Assembly (NCBI RefSeq): GCF_011386835.1
Contig: NC_088801.1
Location: 20,446,824 to 20,510,823, forward strand
Direction: 5' to 3'
DNA: 64,000 bases
From: Chrysemys picta bellii
Taxonomy: Eukaryota > Chordata > Testudines > Emydidae
Under the pieces are notes generated by a model that saw only the letters and a program-made list of their open reading frames with translations, was not told where the DNA came from and did no database searches. Below, piece after piece: positions 1 to 11,539 of this stretch (its first letter is position 1; each line of letters opens with the position of its first letter). The position numbers were made by a program, and so were the translations under genes.

Positions 1-1361
1 GAAAATACAAATAAACTTAATTTTACTAAGGTTGTATTATTTTATTATGGAATCTCAGTTTTTTGCAGATAAACCAACTATGAAAATGTATTATAGCTAC
101 TGCCGCTTAAGGAAAAAGTAAGTTATTTTCTAACCACTGTGGGGAAAGCAGTAACAATTATGAACAATCCCTTTAAGGTAAAAAATGGATTTTCCATAAG
201 CTGTCATATCTTTCTGGCTGTTATATTAATTTTCTCTTTACTGCAGTCACTAACTTTACCAATAACATCTTTTCAGCATTCTTATGCAACAAGCTAAGTA
301 ATATTACATGTAGCCCAATATTTCACTTTAATAACCATTTATTTTTGAGAGATCGGGCTCTCAAAACTCCGCTGAAGTAAGCTGTCTCTTGTGAAATACT
401 CTTAAGTGTGATACATTAGTCTGTTTGGCCTTCGGTACACAGAGATTTTGTCACACAATAGTAATGTTTTAGCAACAAAAATCAAACTTGACCAACGAGT
501 TACAATTAAAAGTCACTTAGTCTGCTACCTAACTTGTTTTCCTCATGGAAGTTACAGTATTTTAAGATTAGAATCCACTGTGACTTTGTTTATCAAGAGA
601 TATATAATATGGATAAAACTCATTCATTTTAAAGGGAGATAATAGGACTCGACAAGACATGTTGCTCTGAGATGGGCCCATTTAGTTCCAATATTATGGA
701 ACTCACTTAGAAAGCCAGTCTCAGCCAAGGGCTTGGGAATGGGAGGCAAGAAACCTAGGACCTAGTCCCAGGTCTGACACCGACTGCCTCAGTTACCTCA
801 TGTATGAGATGCACGTGTTGTTACTTTCCCTCTCTGTAAAGTATTATTGACCCCAAGCGCCCCCTCCCTCAGGAAAATCCACTGGCGGGGATTAATGGAC
901 AGCAAATCCCTAGGAGGTTTTCCTTACAGAGGTTTTGCCCATAGTGTGTCATCAGAGGAATGGGGTTTTCCCCACCCATAAAGTCATGGAATCCACCAGG
1001 ACTATACAAAACTCTGAGGAAGAGCAGGGGGTCGGGTCCTTCTCTCCCGAGGCTCTATGCTTCTGCAGCAGCTCTGGCCATTTGTGGCTCTCCTTGTCTG
1101 ACTAGTGGATAACCCTCATCACCCTCATATTTGATTATCTTACAAACATTAAAAGACAACAATAATGAAGCCTCCAGGGTCCCAGGACCCCTTCAAGAAG
1201 AATTTGTGTCCTTTCTTCAGATGGTCCCCATGAGTTTTTTAGTGTATAGTAAATCCTTAATTAAAGGCTTATGGAGTGGCGTTGCCTTTATGCCATTTCT
1301 TCATGTATCTGCTTATAATAAAGTCGGTTTTATTTTTTCAGTTTCACTGAATAGCAGTGTG
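1..1361. other. Unassigned sequence with possible LTR-like part
   Basis: No gene is recognised. 1-650 is AT-rich without coding character. From about 840 to 1350 the composition becomes more GC-rich, with a TATA-like ACTATACAAAA near 1003 and AATAAA near 1318. That spacing could belong to an LTR, but I see no terminal TG...CA pair or target duplication, so this is only a suggestion. Confidence 0.2.
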
Positions 1362-2757
1362 ATGGGGCCCCTGTGGTGCAACCTAGACTATGGGACCACT
1401 GAGCCCTCCAAACCCACCAACCTGGGCTGCCTCTCACACTGTGATGCTGATGTCAAGCTGCAAGCCTCTGACAGGCGCTGCACTTACACAGACATCGGAC
1501 AAACCATCAATAGGGAGGCTTCAGCCAATTCCCCCCAGCTCCCCAGCCTGGTACCCCAGAACTGTATTGTCTTGCACTGGTCAGAAGCCTGGCCAGTATA
1601 AGCTCATTACCTACTTCGCCACTCCCTCAGTGTGGAGTGGACATACAGTAGCCCAGAGATCGGCAACCTTTGGCACATGGCCTATCAGAGAAATCCGCTG
1701 GTGGGCTGGACCGGTTTGTTTACCTGCAGCATCCGCAGGTTCGGCCGATCGCAGCTCCCACTGGCCACAGTTCGCCGCTCCAGGCCAATGGGGGCTGCGG
1801 GAAGCGGCAGCCAGCACATCCCTTGGCCCGTGCCCTCTTCCCGCAGCCCCCATTGGCCTGAAACGGCGACCTGCGGCCAGTGGGAGCTGTGATCAGCCAA
1901 ACCTGCAGACACTGCAGGTAAACAAACTGTCCCAGCCCACCAGCGGATTTCCCTGACGGGCCACGTGCCAAAGATTGCCGATCCCTGCACTAGCCTTTGT
2001 AGTCTGAGGTGAGATTTCCCAAGTACTTCACCCAAAACACAGTGTTTTAGGTAAAATATAAAACAGATAGAGAGATTTTCAGTGATTATAAGTAGTAGGC
2101 ATAGAGATCAAAGCTGGTTACTTAAGAAACAAAAATAAATCCACATCCTAAATTTTAACTTAAACAGACTAAGCAAGGTTTGCATCAACCAATGCCTCAC
2201 CCTAACAGATTGTACAAGCAGGTTACAGTTCCTCAATACACAGACTGGACCACTTTCCAGCCTGGGACCAAACTTCACCAGTTCAAATTCCTTTTCTTGC
2301 AGACATTATTCCAGGTATTGAGTGGGGGAGGAGAGGCCAAATGATGATGTCACTCACCCTCTTTTATACTTTCTTCCCACTGCTAGAAAGATCCTTGTGG
2401 GCATCAGGCAGTCCCCATTGATCAAGCAGTTTCCATTGCATACGTGACTTCTGTAAGGAATCTCTGGGATAGTGGATTCTTTTCTTGATGGGCCATCAAT
2501 GTCAGTCTGGCCCTCCTTTGTTGTAACTGAAAGGCTGGTTGTAGGTGTTCCCAACCTCACAACATATTTCAGTAACACATAGAGCAATACTTCATAACTT
2601 CACATATAATGATAGCACATACAGGATATTAATGTTCAACAGATCAAGCCTTTAAAAATGATACCTCACAAGGTATACTTTGTACCAAACATATCAATTA
2701 TAAGACAGTAGTGAATATGGGGGTTCCAGGGTACTTCTTTGGGGTACAGAGTGTCAC
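1362..2757 (-). mobile_element. LTR-like interspersed repeat, split by a hAT foldback
   Basis: Read on the minus strand, this region has the character of a long turtle repeat. It starts with a GTGACACTCTGTACCCC-like end at 2757-2740 and includes a TATA-like segment around 2365. Further on is a stretch close to TGGGTGAAGTACTTGGGAAATCTC (2035-2010), then a tail at 1600-1400. The element at 1654-1987 interrupts it. A similar layout is seen on the plus strand at about 40360-42165. It resembles the 3' part of an endogenous LTR element, but I cannot see pol coding sequence, so the class is uncertain. Confidence 0.4.
1654..1987. mobile_element. hAT-type foldback element (MITE)
   Basis: A 334-bp element with inverted ends CAGAGATCGGCAACCTTTGG and, on the other strand, CAGGGATCGGCAATCTTTGG. 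Flanks are cagtagcc and cactagcc, a 7-of-8 match to an 8-bp duplication, the size produced by hAT transposases. The interior is a near-palindrome of GC-rich sequence, so ORFs on both strands here are by-products of the foldback. It carries no transposase and would need one supplied in trans. Confidence 0.85.
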
Positions 2758-3234
2758 AAGCAGAAATTCCTACTTGGCTCATGATCATCCCATCTGGTTA
2801 GAATTCCCTTCATTTCTGGCAATTGCTGAGCGATCCCTGGACTAACCTACAAAGATCTATAGCCTGGAACAAATGTTTAGAGAGTGTCCAGACTACCCTT
2901 TACAAACCTGTTAATTACCTCAAGTTAACTGGGCAATTAATTAACTCAAGACAAAAACTAGTGTAGCCACATCCCTTGATGGGAAAATGTATAACAAGGC
3001 ATCCTTTCTTAAAACTTCAACCTGGGCCTCCAGAAGACAGTGGCAGCTTCTCTCCTGCTCTGATAACTCAAAGGAGATAAATGTTGCATCCCAAGGGGAT
3101 TATCCCTTAACACCCACTAGGGGCTGCATTTTTAGGAGAATTAGCTCTGTGGTATCAATTTACACTGAGGAAATTGACCCCAAATTCCAATTGGTTTTAA
3201 AATAACTAGATCCAAACCTCAGACCAGACTCCAT

Positions 3235-3409
3235 GGGTATATCTACACTGCAATAAAAAACACCCATGGCTGTGGCTGAGAGCCCAGGCTCCAACCCGAG
3301 GTCAAACATCTCAACTGCAAATTTTATAGCCCTACAGCCCAAGCCTAGCGAGCCCAAGTCAGCTGACATGGGCCAGCCATAGGTGTTTTATTGCTGTTTA
3401 GACATACTC
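3235..3409. mobile_element. Short foldback element, GGGTATRTCTACACT ends
   Basis: About 175 bp with inverted ends GGGTATATCTACACTGCAAT and, on the other strand, GAGTATGTCTAAACAGCAAT. These ends resemble those of the elements at 36453, 40956 and 41674. No clear target duplication is visible and it has no coding capacity. Confidence 0.65.
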
Positions 3410-4990
3410 TAAGTGGCCTGAATACCAGGTGTCCAGTCTATGATTTGGCTCTAACTAGATTTTAAACTGATTTATCTGAACCCATTTGAATATTGGGGGA
3501 AATTTCCCCAGTGTATATCAGGCCTCACAGTAGAATACAATTTCGCTGTAAGCAGCTCAAAGCATCATTAAAAGCAGAATAAAAGCAATGTTAAACACCC
3601 TGATTCTTGGGGGATTTTCACCACACTTCACTGTTTTCAGTATCTCTGCATAGGAAATCACAAAGTGAGAATTTTTGTAGAACATCATTCATACGAAAGT
3701 ATCACAGCATTCATGGCCAATTACAGACTAAGAAAATCGTGTAGGACACAGTATATTAGACAGGCAGCACACTATAACACCAAGGCCAAGTTTAAAAAAT
3801 GATTGAACACGGGTAAATAAATAGGGATGACCCTGAAATAGCAGAATGTAATTAAAACTCCCCATAGGGCAGGAAGAGGAGAATTGTTTCCATGTGACTT
3901 CCCTTCCCATTTCATTCTGTCTTTTTGCAGCTCTCTTATAAATACTGCACAGTGCAAGCTGCCACCTTCTAAAGGGAGTTTATTTTGCAAGTATTTCACA
4001 AATGGTACTTTTGTAATTTTGTTTACAATTATCCAGGAAATGCCAGCAGAAAGCAGCTGCCTAGAGGCTGGACTTAATAACGGAGTAGTTTGTTAAGACT
4101 TTTTTCTTGATATAAAAAATGAAGGAGATGACATTTTAGGGCATGTTTTCTATATTTCAGTGCAGATTCTTATAGATTCAGACTTTTGGGAAGTTGAATG
4201 GAGAGGTTTTGTGGAGAGACAAAACTGTCGATTGTCTAGCTTCAAGGAACGCTACATTCCATGTTGTGTGGTCCTGTCTGAATTTTGCATTGATTTTCTC
4301 TGCCTATTGATCACTCAGAGAAACAGTTAACTCATTATAAACATTTTTCACACCATCAGGACAGATGCTGCTGCATTACCATATACAGTTGTAAGCGGTG
4401 TTTCATATATTATATTTCCAAACAAAATAGAATTGGCAATTTTTTGGTCTTACTTTCCTGATGTAGGTTTAAAAATCTAATTAATCTTGCATCAATGGTG
4501 GTTGTGGGGGCAGGGTGAGGTTTGCATGAGATCACACGTTTAGAGCCATTATTATAGACTGCGCTCCAGGGGGCTGGAAGGCACTCAAGTACCAGCCAAG
4601 AGAATGGCTGGTACGGGAGAAGGGGGAGTTCCATGCACCCTTCTTTTTTCCAAACCATTAAGCCCCCACTCCCTCCAGCTGATACGGCTTGGATTCCCCT
4701 GTTTTGGAGGGTTGTGATGGGTGAGGAGGGTCATCTTTTCAAATAGCAGATCTACATGCATCATCTCTAGCGGAACTCCAGGGAGATTCCTAATGTAGTT
4801 AATATTGATGGATCAGCATTACCTCTTGCGGGATCCTAATTCAGGTAAGCAAACACCCTCAGGCCTTGTCATAGCTAGGAAAAAATGATGTATTCTTGAC
4901 TCTAGTAAGCTGACTCAAGGTAAAATCTTAGTGATGATAAGCTATGTGTTCTTTTCACAGAAGTTAGCCATGAAACCATTGCCTCTGGAG
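3410..4990. other. Unassigned AT-rich sequence
   Basis: Nothing with coding or repeat character that I can name. A perfect 10-bp-arm hairpin (GTACCAGCCA, 6-base loop, TGGCTGGTAC) lies at 4589-4614. Short ORFs here have no recognisable motifs. Confidence 0.3.
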
Positions 4991-4999
4991 TCCATGATT

Positions 5000-6126
5000 T
5001 TTAATGTCTAGCAGAAATAGGAATTTAACTTCTCAGGCTCATCTTTTGAAGGTGTTGTGACCCATGGAGAGGTTGGCATACTGGGGAGCATCCTAATACC
5101 CATGGCTGTTCTCATGGTTTGGACAAAGTGTTTGTTGTTGAATATAAAATTGTTATGGGTGAGGATGAAATGAACAAGTTTGGCAATGCGTTTGGGGTGG
5201 ACATCTGAGGGTTGTCCATTGCCTTGTAGAAATTTGAGGCAGGCAGCTATGCTGTCATTGTGAGGGATGTTTGTGTATTGGAAAGTGACATCCATATTAG
5301 AGAGGATGGTGTTCTAAGAGAAGATGTAAATATTGCGGAGTTTGGACAGGAAGTCAGTAGTGTCCTGGAGGATGCTGACACTTTGTGTAGTGAGTGGTTT
5401 GAGGATGGTTTCTATGAGTCCTGACCATGGCCAGATATGATCAGTCTGTCTGGGTTCCCTTGTTTGTGTATTTTGGAAAGAATGTAGAAAGTTCCAGGGG
5501 TGGGTTTGTGGGGAATAAGTTTGTAGACTCAGTTGTTTGGGGAAGGATTTGAGGATATTCTTAAATTCCTGTGTGAACTGTCGTGTGAAGTCTTCTTTGA
5601 GTTCTTTATCGTAGGTGGTGCCAGAGTGTTGTCAGTTGGCCTTAGTAACGTAGGCGTCATGGTTGAGGACTACAGTGGCTTCCCCTCTGTCTGCTGGTTT
5701 GATCACTATCTGGTGGTTAGATTTCAGGGACTGTATGGATGTCCTCTTGGCAGTGGAGAGATTATAGTGCATGTGATGTTTGTTAAGGATTTCGTGGTCA
5801 ATTTTTTTCCTGAAGCAAATCAGTGTAATGATCAAGAGTGTGGTTCGGTCCACACTGTGGTGTCCAGTCAGATTGTTCTTTTTTATTAGGAATATCAGTG
5901 GGAACATGGTCATTATGAGTGGTATCATCCTTGTTGTGAAAGAATTCTTTGAGGCGGAGATGGCATCCTACACATTCCTATCACAACATGTGGTACACCT
6001 CATCCAGTGCACTAACTGTCCCAACAACAGTTAGGTGGGTGAAATCAGACAGTCACTATGCTCTTAAATGAACTCAAACAGAAGTTTTCTCTCTAATATC
6101 CTGGGACTGACATGGCTACAACTATA
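5000..6126 (-). mobile_element. Penelope-like retroelement relic (reverse transcriptase part)
   Basis: The minus strand encodes broken pieces of a Penelope-type reverse transcriptase. At about 5725-5650 the peptide IKPADRGEATVVLNHDAYV matches the conserved N-terminal lysine block. At 5295-5250 MDVTFQYTNIPHNDSIAACL is the motif A region carrying the catalytic Asp. Reading continues through a segment with FILTHNN. Frameshifts separate the pieces. The C-terminal part and any GIY-YIG endonuclease, expected at lower coordinates, are missing. Just beyond the 5' side, 6092-6123 on the plus strand carries CTAATATCCTGGGACTGACA, also found at 37030-37055. This suggests the inverted tail copies typical of Penelope elements. 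Inactive. Confidence 0.75.
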
Positions 6127-6778
6127 TTACATATAATTCAAGAACACACCCTTTTTTCCCCTAGTGAAGACAAGACTTTAAAGTTTGCATTAGGGGGCAT
6201 GAGAGGGCTCCATTCCCTCCACCCCCAGCATTTTGTAGTAGCCAGTCATGGACTTGAGAAACATGCTGTAGCTAAAGGTTTCTTCCCTCACACTCACTGT
6301 ACTTCACAGGGTTTTTGCATAGAAAAGCCCCTATACTTAGGCTTTGCTTCCTGGAGCCCTATGTTTGATAGTAGGATATTGTGTTGTGGGGGAAGCATGT
6401 TTATACTTACTGGAAACATTTTGTGCCTAGCCATATTCTTGTTCTGTTGTATTAATTACTACCTGTTATTCAGCTTGTCATCAGTAGAAAGGGTGCTTTC
6501 TCTTTCCGTTACAGTGATCCAGCAGTCACCAGACTTTATCAATATATAATACGGTGGTGCCAGCTGTTCACATTATCATTAGGAAAGCCAGATGGCCTTT
6601 CTGCCTTGTGACCCAAATGGACCTTTTGGTTATGTTGTTAATTCACTTCAATTTTCTACTCATTTTAATAGTTCTAGTGCTATATCTTCAACTACTTCTC
6701 TTAGCAGAATGCATTTATTATTTCAACTATTTTTCTCTTAAGAATGTCTGCCAAGTATACACTTAAGTTAGACTAGCA
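6127..6778. other. Unassigned sequence between two retroelements
   Basis: No recognisable gene. A 145-codon plus-strand ORF (6112-6549) has no motif, low-complexity composition in its second half and begins in the Penelope tail, so I do not consider it a gene. Confidence 0.3.
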
Positions 6779-7147
6779 AAAGAGGAGGTTACTCACCCTG
6801 TGCAATAACTGACATTCTTCGAGATGAGTGTCCCTGTGGGTGCTCCACTTCAGGTCAAGGTGTGTCCCAGCACCTTCGATCGGAGATTTCTACAGCAGTA
6901 CCCCTACAGGCTGCTCATGTGCAGTGCCTGCCTCTCGAGCTGTCAGTGTTTGAATAGCACGGGCACAGCCCAGGCTCCTCAGTTCCTTCTCTACAACGGC
7001 GTGCATTACGAATTCCAAAGTAGAGGGGAGGAGGGCGGGTAGTGGAGCACCCACAGGGACACTCATCTCGAAGAACGTCAGTTACTGCACAGGGTGAGTA
7101 ACCTCCTCTTCGAGAGAGAGATGTCCCTGTGGGTGGCTCCACTCCAG
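6779..7147. repeat. Inverted terminal-repeat cluster of the DIRS element
   Basis: 6779-6850 and 7039-7110 are about 70-bp inverted repeats of each other with very few mismatches (AAGAGGAGGTTACTCACCCT at one end, its complement at the other). A third, partial copy of the motif ending GTCCCTGTGGGTGGCTCCAC follows directly at 7110-7147 in plus orientation. Such stacked inverted copies are expected at the 3' end of DIRS elements, where terminal and internal complementary regions guide replication through a circle. Confidence 0.75.
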
Positions 7148-7249
7148 GTGACTGAAAAGCACTATCTCTTAGGATGATTGGGACTTCGGATGAGGCAAGA
7201 AGGCTGTTGAGAAGACAGCTCTATTCAATCTGGTGTCGGATGCTGCAGT

Positions 7250-8245
7250 GTGGATCAGAGCATAGTGATTAGCGAAGGTAAGGTTTGATGCCCAGGCAGC
7301 TGCTTTGCATATGTCAGACAGTGGGACATTACAGAGAAAGGCCGTGGAGGTGGAGATAGCTCTGGTAGAGTGTGTTCTAATTGATGTAGGAGGGTGTATT
7401 TGCCTGAGTTGGTAGCAAAGGCGTATGCAGTCAGCAATCCATTTGGAAAGTATCTGTGTAGAGATAGCGTTTCCCTATGAGCGCTGAGTAGTAGAGACAA
7501 AAAGTCTGGGGGGGTTTCCTAAACGGTTTTGTTCTATCCAGGTAAAAGGATAATGCTCTGCAAACATCAAGAGTGTGCATTGTTGATTCAAAGGTGTTAG
7601 CGTGAGGTTTTGGGGGAAATGTTGGGAGGTGTATAGGTTCATTGAAGTGAAAGGAATAGTGTATCTTAGGTAAGAATCTTGGATGCATGCGGAGTGTGAC
7701 CTTATCGCGGAAGAACGTGGTATACGGAGGGTCTACCATAAGCGCCTCCATTTCTCCTACTCATCTGGCAGACGTGATTGCTATGAGGAAGGCAGTCTTC
7801 ATGGATAGGTGGAGAAGGGAGCATGTAGCCATCGGTTCAAAGGGTGTATTCATCAGGGCTTTGAGGACAAGGTGTAAATCCCAAGGTGTAGCAGGTGGTT
7901 CCATGTCTGGGTAAAATGTCTGGATACCCTTCTGGAACCTTTTGGTGATTGGATGGGCAAAGACTGTTATGTTGTCAATCTTATGATGGAAGGCAGTGAT
8001 TGCTGCGAGATGGACCTTGAGTGAGCTCGTAGAGAGGCCAGATGTTGTAAGGTGTAACAGGTAATCCAGTATCAGTGGGAGTGAAGCAGAAAGTGGAGAG
8101 GTCTGCTTGTTAGCGCACCAAGATGTGAACCGTTTCCATTTATGCAGGTAGGTAGTGCGCGTGTTGTGTGTTCTGCTGTGTAGCAAGACAGTGCGTACTT
8201 GGTCCGAACATGTTAACTCCGCATTAGAGAACCATTGATCAGCCA
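7250..8245 (-). pseudogene. DIRS tyrosine recombinase, disrupted
   Basis: The core-binding part is in 8495-7761, with TTYLHKWKRFTSWC and, later, FHHKIDNITVFAHPITKRFQ. The frame runs into SAR followed by TGA at 7763-7761, then VGEMEAL. The expected ARR-VGE context indicates a single CGA to TGA change right after the catalytic Arg. The frame continues through 7751-7431 and then shifts. In the shifted frame HSTRA (7373-7359) provides the His and Arg of the H-x-x-R box. CKAAAWAS (about 7311-7288) and ANHYAL (about 7276-7256) provide the region with the nucleophilic Tyr. All catalytic landmarks are present, but one stop and at least one frameshift break the gene. Confidence 0.75.
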
Positions 8246-8259
8246 GGCCCTCAGGTTGA

Positions 8260-10255
8260 GACGTTGTACGTCGGGGTGAAATAGTTGTCCCCTGCGTTAG
8301 GAGGTTGCTGAGTGGGGGAAGGGGAATGGGTGGCTTGACCGACATGTGCAGGAGGAAGGGGTACCACGGTTGTCTGGGCCACGCTGGGGCTATGAGAATT
8401 ATGTTGGCTCTGTCTGTTCGTATCTTCTGAATTACTCTGTGCAACAGAGGCATTGGTGGAAACACATACATGAGAGTTTCGGTCCAAGGGAGCATAAAGG
8501 CGTCTCCCTATGAGTGTTTCCCCAGGCCTGATCTGGAGCAGAATATCAGACATTTTTTATTTGTTGCTGTGGCAAATAGATCCAGTTGGGGATAGCTCCA
8601 GGTCTGGAAAACGTTGGAAAGAATGGAGTCGTTGAGTTCCCACTCATGCTGTATGGGGAACGATTGGCTGAGCTCGTCTGCAGTGGTATTCTGAGAACCT
8701 GGCAGGTATGAGGCAGAGATATGGATATTGTGTTAAAGCCACCAGTTCCAAAGTTTTACCACCTCTGTGCAAAGGGACTGTGACCAGGCTCCCCCCATCT
8801 GTTGACATAAAACATGCACGCAATGTTGTCGGTCATGATTCAAATTCGGCGGTTTTGGATGATGGGAAGCAAATGGAGGCAGGCATTGCGTACGGCCCAG
8901 AGCTCTAGCAAATTTATGTGAAACTTGGTTCTGAAGTGTCCCATAGACCCTGAGTGGTGAGGTGGCCGATGTGTGCTCCCCATCCTGTGATGGATGCATT
9001 TGTGGTGATGGTAATTGAAGGGGGATCTTATCGGAAGGGAATCCCGGTGTAGAGATTGATGGGAGAGGTCCACCAGAGAAGTGAGTCCTTGACTTTCTGG
9101 GGCATAGTTAGTAACCTGTTTGGTTTGTATACCATTGCTAGTGAACCCTGAAGGCATCGCATGTACAGGCGAGCATTTGTGACCACAAATGTGCAAGCGG
9201 CCATATGTCCTAAAAGCTGTAGGGAGTCTTGGACTTTGGGCTGGCACGTATCTGGGTAATAAGGATGCCCATTGCGTGGAATCTGTCCTGGGGGAGAGAT
9301 GCAAGACTGGTGGTGGAATCGAGGTGGGCTCCGATGAAGTCAATTTGTTGGGTAGGTTGTAAGATAGATTTCGTTTTATTTGCAAGCCCAAGGTGCGGAA
9401 GCAGTGAAGGTTTGCAAGAGTTGCATGGTTCGCTTCTAACTGAGTGGGAGACTTGAGGAGAAAGTCCAGGTAAGAAAATATGAGGTTTCCTTTTTTCCTG
9501 AGATGTGTTATTACAACTGCTAGTACCTTGGAGAAGACACGTGGTGCGGTGAAGAGGCCAAATGGGAGGACTCTGTATTGGTAGTGTTGCGCTCCCACAG
9601 CAAACCTGAGGAAACGTCGATGGACAGAGTGGATAGAGACATGGAAATATACGTCTTGAAGGTCGAGGGTTGAAAACCAATCTTGCTCCAGTGTCAGAAT
9701 TATCATTGGGAGAGTAACCATCTGGAATTTCTGTTTCTTTACGAACTTGTTCAAACGTTGAAGATTGAGCATAGGGCGCCAACCGCCCTTTTTCTTTTCC
9801 ATCAAGAAGTAGTGGGAGTAAAACTCTTTCCCTCTGTGTTGAGGGAGTACCTCCTCTATTGCTCCGAGATGTATGAGATGTTGTACCTCCTGACAGAGCA
9901 ATTGTTCGTGAGAGGGGTCCCTGAAGGGCGATGGGGTGGGAGGGTGGGTGGGAGGTAAGGAGAGGAAGGGGATGGCATAACCCAATCTGATAATTTCCAG
10001 GACCCATCTGTCCGTAGTGATGGTTTTCCTGTTGGCCAGGAACGGACGCAAACAGTGTCCAAAAAAATAGTTGGTAGGATTTGGCACTGGAGAGGGTGTG
10101 AGGTTTTCTATAACCTCAACCAAGACTTCAAATTTGTTTATTTGGGTTAGGAGGATGGGTCGCCGTTGTTTGCGGAGGGTGACATCATTGGTTCCTGGAC
10201 CTGTGTCATTGTTGTTGTTGCGTATCATAGTGTCTGAAAGGTGGATGTTGTGCAA
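8260..10255 (-). pseudogene. DIRS reverse transcriptase-RNase H, disrupted
   Basis: The 471-codon open segment 10255-8840 carries the reverse transcriptase. Lys-rich GGWRPMLNLQRLNKFVKK is at about residues 158-175, motif A DLQDVYFHVSI at about 198-208, and YRVLPFGLFTAPRVFSKVL (motif B) at about 227-245. Motif C reads FSYLDFLLKS at about 261-270. The usual YLDD has become YLDF through loss of one Asp codon, which would abolish catalysis. After about residue 300 the true frame shifts: a piece with DFIGAHLDSTTSLASLPQDRF is in the overlapping frame 10007-9210, and the RNase H-like HINLLELWAVRNACLHLLP near 8900 is back in the first frame. The enzyme would copy the element RNA. Confidence 0.8.
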
Positions 10256-11480
10256 AGGTTTGGTAACGCGGCCATTGGTATGGCTGATATCTATATTGTC
10301 TCTTCTTTGAGGCAGGTGTTTGTATGCCTAAGGATTGGAGTGTGGCACGGGAGTCCTTCATGGAGTGAAGGACTTCACTGGTTGTAGAGGCGAAGAGCTT
10401 GTCTCCATCAAAAGGGAGATCTTCAACCATATTCTGTATCTCCTTCGGAAAGGAGGAAGAAGCAAGCCATAAGGCCCACCTCATGACGATGGCCAGGGCT
10501 GTGGATCTGGCCGCTGTGTCCGCAGCATCGAGGGTGGTTTGAAGAGCTATGCGGGAGATCAATTGGCCCTCGGACACCACTGCTTTAAATTGTTATCTTT
10601 GTCTGAAGGAATGGAGCAGAAGTGTTGGTATTTGTTTTTCTGATTGGCCGCGTCAACCACTAGCGAATTAGGTGAGCGGTGTGTAAATAGAAACTCAGAA
10701 CCTTTAGATGGGACAAAATATTTGTGGTCTAATCTCTTGCTAGTGGGTGTTATTGTAGCTGGGGTCTGACAAATAGCTTTAGCAGGTTCCATAATGGCCC
10801 CATTGGTAGGGCTATTTTGGAGGAGGTCGTAGCTTGCAGGATGTCGGTAAGCTCATGGTGTGTTTCAGGTACCTCCTTCAAGGTAATCTTGAGCTCTTCT
10901 GCTACTCTCTGAAAATCTCTTGAAAGTGAGCGAGCTCATCAGTAGTGGGATGTGGTGGGGGTACCAGGACATCTTGTGGTGTTATCGCTATAGAAGAGGA
11001 GTGTGGGGCAGTGACTTCTTAGGTCTTATCTGGGTTTCAGTGTAAGCAGGCAGTGGGAAGGGTCTGACAGCTTTCCTCTGGGCAGCCTGCAGAAGACCTA
11101 ACTGTGGTGTGGTGTGGTGTAGGTCCATGGACCCCAGTGTGGTCATTGCCCGGGCGGGGGGCATAGGTGGTCCCATCCAGGGATTGCCATACCAGTGTGG
11201 ACAGCCTTGAGGATATGGAGATTGTGCTGTAATGCGTCTCCCAGTTGTAGGTAACTGAATTTGGGGAGAGTATTGAGAGGAAAACATTTGGTCATCATAT
11301 TCCTCTTCCTCTTCTCCCACACTTCACTAGAGGGGCTTGAAGTGGTAGGGGAGTACTGAAGGTAGGGTGCTAAAGGTCTCAGTAATAGACCGGTGCCTGA
11401 CCAGGAGTCAGTGCCGGTGTAGCTGGTGGAGGCAGAGTCTGCTGGGGCATCTGCTGGCACACTGAAGGGTGTCCCAGGGG
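10206..11480 (-). pseudogene. DIRS gag-like region
   Basis: Several minus-strand open pieces upstream of the reverse transcriptase. The most diagnostic, 10580-10206, includes ALQTTLDAADTAARSTALAI and later SRATLQSLGIQTPASKKRQY, close to my memory of the conserved DIRS gag region. Pieces at 11460-11143 and 11320-10988 are proline- and glutamine-rich and less conserved. The reading frame is interrupted at least twice. The protein would package the element RNA. Confidence 0.65.
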
Positions 11481-11539
11481 TGCAAGCTGGCTCTGCGGAG
11501 TAGGAGCCCCTGAGGTAGGCACTGCAAGGGAGGCTGGAG

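Larger units (their letters stand above)
6779..11539 (-). mobile_element. DIRS-type tyrosine-recombinase retrotransposon
   Basis: About 4.8 kb, coding on the minus strand in the DIRS order: gag-like region (about 11480-10200), reverse transcriptase and RNase H (about 10255-8260) and tyrosine recombinase (about 8240-7250). An inverted terminal-repeat region follows at 6779-7145. DIRS elements copy through RNA but integrate with a tyrosine recombinase instead of a DDE integrase, so they lack target duplications. The high-coordinate (5') end stops where the GC-rich foldback at 11540 begins, so the 5' terminal repeat is not visible. Frameshifts, stops and a lost catalytic residue show that this copy is dead, but it is only moderately diverged. 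Confidence 0.85.

Noticed and set aside
1131..2035. Plus- and minus-strand ORFs of 80-188 codons.
   Set aside because: They run through the hAT foldback at 1654-1987 and its host repeat. The near-palindrome gives similar ORFs on both strands and no protein motif.
6824..7142. Small ORFs on both strands.
   Set aside because: They fall in the inverted terminal repeats of the DIRS element.
9229..9958. Plus-strand ORFs opposite the DIRS reverse transcriptase.
   Set aside because: Antisense shadows; the minus strand has the conserved RT motifs.
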